From assembly GCA_930367205.1 (NCBI GenBank), contig OV884012.1, forward strand, positions 33,514,796 through 33,578,795: a stretch of 64,000 bases of DNA. Reading direction: 5' to 3'. The stretch comes from Acanthosoma haemorrhoidale. Its lineage: Eukaryota > Arthropoda > Insecta > Hemiptera > Acanthosomatidae. Both the position numbers and the translations under genes were made by a program. The first letter of the stretch is position 1. Every line of letters starts with the position of its first letter. Below, one piece after another: positions 57,681 to 64,000 of this stretch. The notes below the pieces were generated by a model. That model ran no database searches. It worked only from the letters and a program-made list of their open reading frames with translations, and was not told the DNA's origin.

Positions 57681-60394
57681 TCCAACGGTTTCCTTTACCC
57701 AGGTTCAAATTTCATCTAATGAATTGGTTTCCATCAGCTATTAATTAAAAAAGTTAGCATTGTAATAATATCTGGATTAGTCTAGCATCTATATTAAACA
57801 TAGTTTAAACCAAATACTATGATCTGTAGCACGGGAACTTCCTAATATCCTCCACTTACCTTATAGAGAACTAACCCTGCTGTTATAACTAAATATATTG
57901 TAGATGAGAGATTAACTCGATGTTATTAAAATCAAAGTAACTGTATGCCTCTCCATAACTCTCAGTAACTGAATGCCCCTGTAGTGAGTTTATGAGTGCT
58001 AGTTTGTGGAGTGAGTTGTGAAATTAAAAAATGAAAATGTTAGGGAGTGCCAAATTAGTTCACTTATCTTGTGAACTTATCTTACCTAATCTCCTACGTC
58101 TATATTTAGGAACTTAAGAGGTGAGTAATAAACGAGGAATAAACGCTTATAATGTCTGAAAACCTCTATAATGGCACATAAAAATAATAACCTGGGAGAG
58201 TACACTATTTTGTTTGGAGGAATATTTGAATAAATCTGTTTTGTCAGGCCTATCTGCAAATACCACCATCATAAAGTGGTGTCCCCAAAAGATCCAAGGG
58301 TAGCTAGAATCAACCTGCGCAGGCCATAAACCCTCTACTACATGGGGTTTCAATAATAAACTCCATCTAATCAACCTACTTTTGATAAATGAATTTGATT
58401 TAATCCTAAGAATGTCATTATAATATATGCGGCCTAAACAGTGTGTGTCATGTACAAATTAAAATATAAAATTACCAGAATATTTCCTGCCGCTGATTCC
58501 TTTATGAAATGTTCTCAAGTCGAATAGTGGAAGTTCAATTGTACGTAAATAATAAATTAACAAACAACATGAGGGTGGAGGATAAAAACAAATTGAAAAA
58601 AACTTGAAAGAAACATAAAAAAAAGAATATTTAAATTTCATTTATTAGAAATACTCAAGAAATATTTTCATCATAAGTTCAAAATGTTATATTTACCAAT
58701 CGAGCATTTTAAAAACATAAGAATAATTTACTTTTAAAAAAAATTATTCTTAACCGGTAACATCCTGTACACTGGTTATCACTTGACCAGAAGATGAAAA
58801 ACATTTCCATAGGGCCTATATAGTTTTTGCATAAATTTATAAAGTCTTATCTTTTGTTAACATTATTTCCATGTAACATATATAAGGTAATGATAATCAC
58901 GTTCAGCTTTACATTAGTTCTACTAAAAATAATAAGCTTTTTTGTAACGGAAGGTATGGAATGTAATTTAAATGGGGGGGGGGGTGAATGTCACCAAAAG
59001 ATTTTGCCTATCAATTCAGGCCAACATGAAATTATACAGAATGTAATGAATTCCAATTTAAAAATCAGAAAGATCTAAGTCATGAATTGCCTCCAAATTT
59101 AAATTACTGGTTTATATCTGATACTGAATGTGCGATTGCTAATTAATTAGTATGCGTTTCATATCCCCTGAGCAAGAGAACAAGGACAAACGTAATCGGT
59201 AAAGATCGTGGAGTAAGGAATTTCCCCGTACCACTTTGTATTCAAATCAGGAAGTATATCCTTCCTATAAACAGTATCTTCTAGCAGGAGAAAAAATATC
59301 ATTAGATCCTTATCGCAGATCTAGCTTCCGCGTTTCTCCCTTATCTCGAACAATAAAATATTTATGCTTTTACAATGAGTGGAAGCGTGCTGTATATCAT
59401 CGGGGCTATTGTTCCGGCATTCTCTAGATTAATGGCATGTTTGCTATCTGATATCTACCTCTAGCAAGGCTAGAAGTGCCGCAGCGTTTCAAAAAGTATC
59501 AGGAAGGTCACATTAAATGTTGACAGAGTTATTTGTTTGGTGGATAATATAATATTTTCTAAATATTGCTATAGTTTTTAGTCATAGCTAAAGCCTGCGT
59601 AGTTTATAAAATAGATTTTTCTCCTTGGCTTCTCCACAGTTCAAATCTAACCGCGTCATGGTACCATTTTTCAAAGCTACTACCCAACACTTTATACTGG
59701 CCTTTATGTTAACGGACAATCTAAGGAAATTACCAATGTTCCATATGATTTCAGCAGCTCCTTAGTTACAATCGGGTATTTCTGCATCTAAATTTTGTGT
59801 TAGGTTGTTAAAGTAGTTTTATTTACAGACTATTAAAAGCATTAGTAGATTCTACAGATTGCCTTCTATTTGACTAAGTTTAGCTTTAAACGCCGTTGGG
59901 ACTTATCATCTCAGTGAACCCAAAATCTACGAATATCGGTTGTTTTTGAATATTTTTACATGCTACCTCCTTCCGGTATTTAGTTACGATTGTGAATCCT
60001 ATGCGTACCATGCTTTAAGGATTACAGATTACGCTGGAATACAAGCCTACACACATCTCTTAGCTTCTCATTTGTGTAGAAAATTACTTATGCTTTTAAT
60101 GTCTAATATTTCCAATTTTACTATTCCTAATCCTCTGCGCAAAAGAAAAATAAATTTATAACAGTTCATTCTCATAATAAGAAAAACAGAGAATCAGGGT
60201 TTTTGTTTCAAACCCAATCAAAAGATTTCCCTATTAAGAAAAGTTTGAGGTTTTAAGACATATTAAGGAGGCTTTCACAGCCAGGGGTCCTATATCCAAT
60301 TTAGTTGTCCACTAATCCTTAGGTTGCTCATTAGGTGAGGTGAGTAAAAGAAGGGTAAATGAAGAAAAAAATTAATTAAACAGGTTTGGGTTAA
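57681..60394. other. Long AT-rich intergenic stretch
   Basis: Open frames of 60-83 codons at 58147-58374, 58459-58641, 58827-59078, 59236-59427 and 59940-60161 are unrecognised. A G10 run lies near 58975. Confidence 0.5.
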
Positions 60395-60490
60395 AGGGAG
60401 AGGGTTGAATGGAATAGAGGTGGGTCGAAGAGAACCCCTCCGTCGTCTGTTTCACCGTGCGTTGTCTTCGAAATAAAAGGATCCTGTGGA
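60395..60490. promoter_or_regulatory. Small GC-richer island
   Basis: About 100 bp of complex sequence (AGAACCCCTCCGTCGTCTG). Weak candidate. Confidence 0.2.
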
Positions 60491-61454
60491 GAAAGTTTTT
60501 ATTTTCTTTATTTTTATATATGAACTCTTTACTATTTCTGAAACTAAACGGTATCCCATACTTACGTTTTTATGCTCGTCTAATCCAGCTTTTTTCAAGG
60601 GTTTAATATAAATAATATTATTTAGCATGACCTAAATTTTCCTTGAATTAAAACCATAAGTAACGGTGTTTCACTGAGAAACCCTTCATAGCTTTTTAGA
60701 TAACTGCTACAATGGCATTTTATTGTTCGCACTGGTTGTAGCTTGAGTACCCAATGAACAAATAAACTATACTAAACATTCATTTTCAATTGCTATAATA
60801 AATTACATGAACTTTTTGCAGTGAGCATATCACATAACCACTTGAAAATAATTAAGCTAACATATCTGTGTAAAAATGAAGAGACATTTGTAGCCATCTG
60901 ATTTAACATTTACTATCATAATTATTTATTATTTAGGTACAATTCTTGGCTGTGACTATGAAATGAGTTCAAAATATTATGAATTGATAAAGATTTATGT
61001 CAAATGAAGCGTTCTATATAATATGACTAGTAGTACTTTTTTTACAATTTTTACTGATACTTTTTAGTTTCATTATACCCCAGCGCTTGGAAAGGACCGT
61101 GTAGAAAATCTTTAGCATTCATTAATGTTAGTGAAGAGAAAACAAGCGATTGACTATCAAATAAAAATGTAAACAAATAATATCATATATACTTACTTCA
61201 TTTTCTAGGGGCTAGAAGTTTGGTTCCGGCCAAGTATTTTTTAAATTCTATTTTGTTTTTTATCATAAAATATCAGTTCTGCAGATCGTTCCGGAAAACG
61301 ATTACCTATTCCGATCAATGCTCAATAAGTCGTAAATTCTTTCATGAAAAAGGCTCGCAGTGTGTCTTTCCTTCCAACAGACTCAATATTTTTAGTTCAT
61401 TTCAGGTTAATTTGTACTTCATATTTCTAAGAAGTGCATTAACAGAAGTAAAAC
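60491..61454. other. AT-rich intergenic sequence
   Basis: A 97-codon frame at 61220-61513 runs into the next island and is unrecognised. Confidence 0.5.
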
Positions 61455-61880
61455 CATTGTATGGGTGGGAGGTCAAAATGGCCAGCAATAACGAGGGCGA
61501 AGAGTGGACATAACAGAGGGCCATAATGGGGTAGGGCTGGTCCTTGCGTGAACCCTAATCAGATTTATCTGGACCCAGAGCTGGCTGTGAAAACAAAAAT
61601 ATGTGGGATAATTCCTGCCACGAGAGCTGATAAAGATATATGTCGGATATTGTCGGTTCCAGGGCCCTTTTGATAATTATAGTGCGGCCCACGGCCTGAC
61701 ATATAGGAAATATTCTCTACCACCCAGTCAGATTTATGGTTTAACAGATATTTTGAATTCCAGTTCCGTCCCGAGCCAAGCCCCCAGTCCCGGGTGATTT
61801 GAAAATATTTATTGCTTTTGTGGCACACATAGGCTAGGGATCTCGTCCTAGCGCCCCAGCAACTGCTCCTAAATAATAAG
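61455..61880. promoter_or_regulatory. GC-richer island with TTTATGG and GATA-type words
   Basis: About 425 bp of complex sequence, with AGCTGATAAAGATA at about 61627, TTTTGATAATTATAG near 61666 and CAGATTTATGGTTT near 61730. The 123-codon minus-strand frame at 61565-61936 spans it but shows no domain. A long open frame inside a complex island could mean an unrecognised exon, so coding is not excluded. Confidence 0.36.
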
Positions 61881-62894
61881 TAGCTGCCACTGTTTAGAGC
61901 ACATCTTTGTAGTATTCTGATTTCATTTTTCTCCAAAGAAAAACTAACGAATCAAGGTCATTAACAACAATATGCACCCACAAATCAGTATTTAACAATA
62001 GCCACTAGCTCTTTTAATTACAAGTAAAGTCCTATTATTGTTAAGTCCCGATCTGGGCAGTCCAAGTCAGGTATATCAGACAACACCCAGATTCAGCATA
62101 ATTAACACTAGCACCAGTGACCTGTTGAAAGTGATAGTGCTTATAACAACATAGTGATTTGTGAGCAGGGATGATCTTTGATAAATATAAATTTAACCGA
62201 CAACCAGCATACTCATCAAAAATATTTAATGCAAATTTAATGTTTCAAACAATAAATTGACTATAGTATCTACACATCATGTTGCATATTATTACCATCA
62301 TGATCATTCATTTGATACTCTGTTTAATATGGCAGAAAGGTATATAATTTGTAATAACAGATAGGATGACACTAATTAATTTTTTATGTATTTCAAAAAA
62401 GCATTCAATTTTTTCAAAAATTAATGGCCTTGCACGATATCAGGCCTGGAGCAGAAACAGAAATACATGGAGAGCACGTTTTTGAAAAAAGTAAAATTAT
62501 TCGTATCGGTATCACAGTTTTGCTTTGTTAGACTTTTCAGTTTAGCTAGGTGATCACTTCCGGAAACTAAATTATAACATTACATTTACTTTTGTTGAAT
62601 GTCTTGTGCACCCTTTAAAGCTAGAAACATTGTTTTTGTTTGTTTGTATAATTTCCCAAAATACTTTAAACAGCCTATTTCGAGGAGTTTCAGAATATTC
62701 CTTTAAGATATGAGCTATTTTGTCATTCTAGGTGCAGATAGGATGACATTACTACTTTGAAAGTAGAGCCTAGCTTTTCCGATACAGTTATTATACATAT
62801 AACTCTGTGGATTCCTGATATTCCTATTTTATATTCGGGGAATAGTCCATATAAAAATTAAAGTGAGTGAGATAATATCGTGTTTATAATTGGA
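61881..62894. other. AT-rich intergenic sequence
   Basis: No feature recognised. Confidence 0.5.
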
Positions 62895-63090
62895 ACAGCC
62901 GGTGAGGTAGGCCTGCTGTCAAGCACGCAAGGCTCAGATATGTCCGTCTGTCGGAATTGATTACAATGCAGTTCCGCGCACCAAACCTAAATTTAGTGCA
63001 TTATATTCACGAACTAACGAAGGAGCCGACTTTTTATAAATCAGTTTGTGCTAATGGCCAGAGGCAGATTAGGGGCACGGCCTCATACAA
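62895..63090. promoter_or_regulatory. GC-richer island, candidate conserved noncoding element
   Basis: About 195 bp of complex sequence, including CTTTTTATAAATCAG and AGATTAGGGGCACGGCC. No coding frame. Confidence 0.3.
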
Positions 63091-63428
63091 TAATAACCCG
63101 TGATGGATCACTTCTTAAAATCTAAATGGCTGTTGTATTTTCATAATGTAGGTCCGCTATCTTATTCAGATCTTTTACGTATATTTTGCCAAATTACAGG
63201 TTCCATCCGCCGTTGCTATGCTATTAGGGGAGTTTTTTCGTGGTTCGTGTCACTGGGGAAATCGCCGGGATCTCTAGCATGTTTTATACTAATAAACCCC
63301 TTAATATTTATTAACCCCTCAAGCAACAAATTTTGCTTCGATTTCACATTTTTTTTATAAAAAAAAATGGTACATGAATAATCAGAACCCAATGATTATA
63401 TTATATACTGCATTATTATTGTAATATT
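63091..63428. other. AT-rich intergenic sequence
   Basis: An 86-codon plus-strand frame at 63100-63360 is unrecognised. Confidence 0.45.
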
Positions 63429-63730
63429 TATACAGGGTGTAACGTAAATGATATCCGAAACGTAAGGAAGTAATACTATACCTCAAATGCAATAGAAAAG
63501 TACATTTCGGCTATTGTGCAATCCCAAAGAGAGATGGAGTCAATTTAAATTTTATGTTTTTTTTTTTAAGGCTGTCCCTTTTTTGTTGAATAGAAAGCGA
63601 TGCTTAAAAAACTATTCAAGTTAGGTAACTCCGCAGCATTGTAAACTAGACTAGAATAACTTAAGAAAACAGTAAAACTCCTGTTACTTAAAACTATTTA
63701 AAGGGGGCTTTTAAGTGGCTAAACGACGCT
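63429..63730 (+). repeat. Candidate dispersed element starting TATACAGGGTGT
   Basis: The word TATACAGGGTGTAACGTAAA at 63429 resembles the ACAGGGTGT-type termini of repeats that are very common in arthropod genomes. No second copy or inverted end is visible in the window, so the extent is a guess. Confidence 0.22.
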
Positions 63731-64000
63731 AAGTTCTGTTTTTCGCGATTTTTTTTATCAGCCTCTTGTAATCATGTATCCTATTGTACTGCAGATTCCG
63801 TAAATGTTTTTGTAATTACTCGTAAAAAAGTATAACTTAAATTTTAATTATCCCTCTTGTATGCATCAAGTATCGTTATCACTCATCATTTGTCTTCCAG
63901 GTTTTTGACCATAGATTGGTGCTGAACTATAGTGGCAATATGCAAGTTCAGCATTTTGTATTATGTTTTTTATGCTTACCTACAAATATTGAGTATGGTT
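63731..64000. other. AT-rich intergenic sequence to window end
   Basis: No feature recognised. Confidence 0.5.

Noticed and set aside
1..64000. CRISPR arrays, bacterial operons or ribosome binding sites
   Set aside because: The window is eukaryotic; the only short tandem repeat has no spacers and there are no prokaryote-like gene runs.
1..64000. Known insect microRNAs (let-7, miR-1, miR-10, iab-4, bantam and others)
   Set aside because: I looked by eye for several mature sequences and found none; a covariance search could still find others.

Overview
This is an AT-rich, intron-poor-looking stretch of a eukaryotic nuclear genome, most likely an arthropod and probably an insect. The evidence is the base composition, the long homopolymer and (TA)n runs, the absence of closely packed genes, and seven copies of one Jockey-clade LINE whose ORF1 and ORF2 proteins are of the kind common in insects. 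I cannot name the species. I found no host protein-coding gene, rRNA, functional tRNA or CRISPR array. Almost all open frames are short and look like chance.

The one clear genetic unit is a near-complete Jockey-like retrotransposon on the minus strand at 36800-41323. It is bounded by a perfect 11-bp target-site duplication (36789-36799 and 41324-41334). In transcription order it has a roughly 400-bp 5' UTR with a tRNA-like segment and a T6 tract, an intact ORF1 (gag-like, three zinc knuckles), and ORF2 (endonuclease plus reverse transcriptase) that follows the ORF1 stop codon with no spacer. A short 3' UTR ends in an AATAAA signal. ORF2 is broken by one frameshift, so this copy is probably not autonomous. 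Six further copies are fragments: 1-335, 18876-19115, 31990-33850, 34828-35105, 46980-48280 (perfect 12-bp target-site duplication) and 51494-52119 (11-bp duplication with one mismatch).

Other repeats are a large interrupted inverted repeat (12476-13561), a second inverted-repeat element whose arms carry a hammerhead-ribozyme-like core as in Penelope-like elements (19887-20356), a 108-bp foldback hairpin (22967-23074), two two-copy dispersed repeat families (3298-3540 with 56857-57107, and 25515-25800 with 49665-49965), a candidate retroposon end with a T22 tract (22023-22310), and small tandem or simple repeats.

The rest is AT-rich sequence broken by about 19 islands of 100-500 bp with clearly higher GC and higher complexity, spaced every few kilobases. 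Several carry exact POU octamers, E-boxes or TTTATGG-type homeodomain words. This layout resembles a gene desert or long intron around a developmental gene, with the islands as candidate conserved noncoding elements. That reading is inference from composition and motifs only; comparison with related genomes would decide it.
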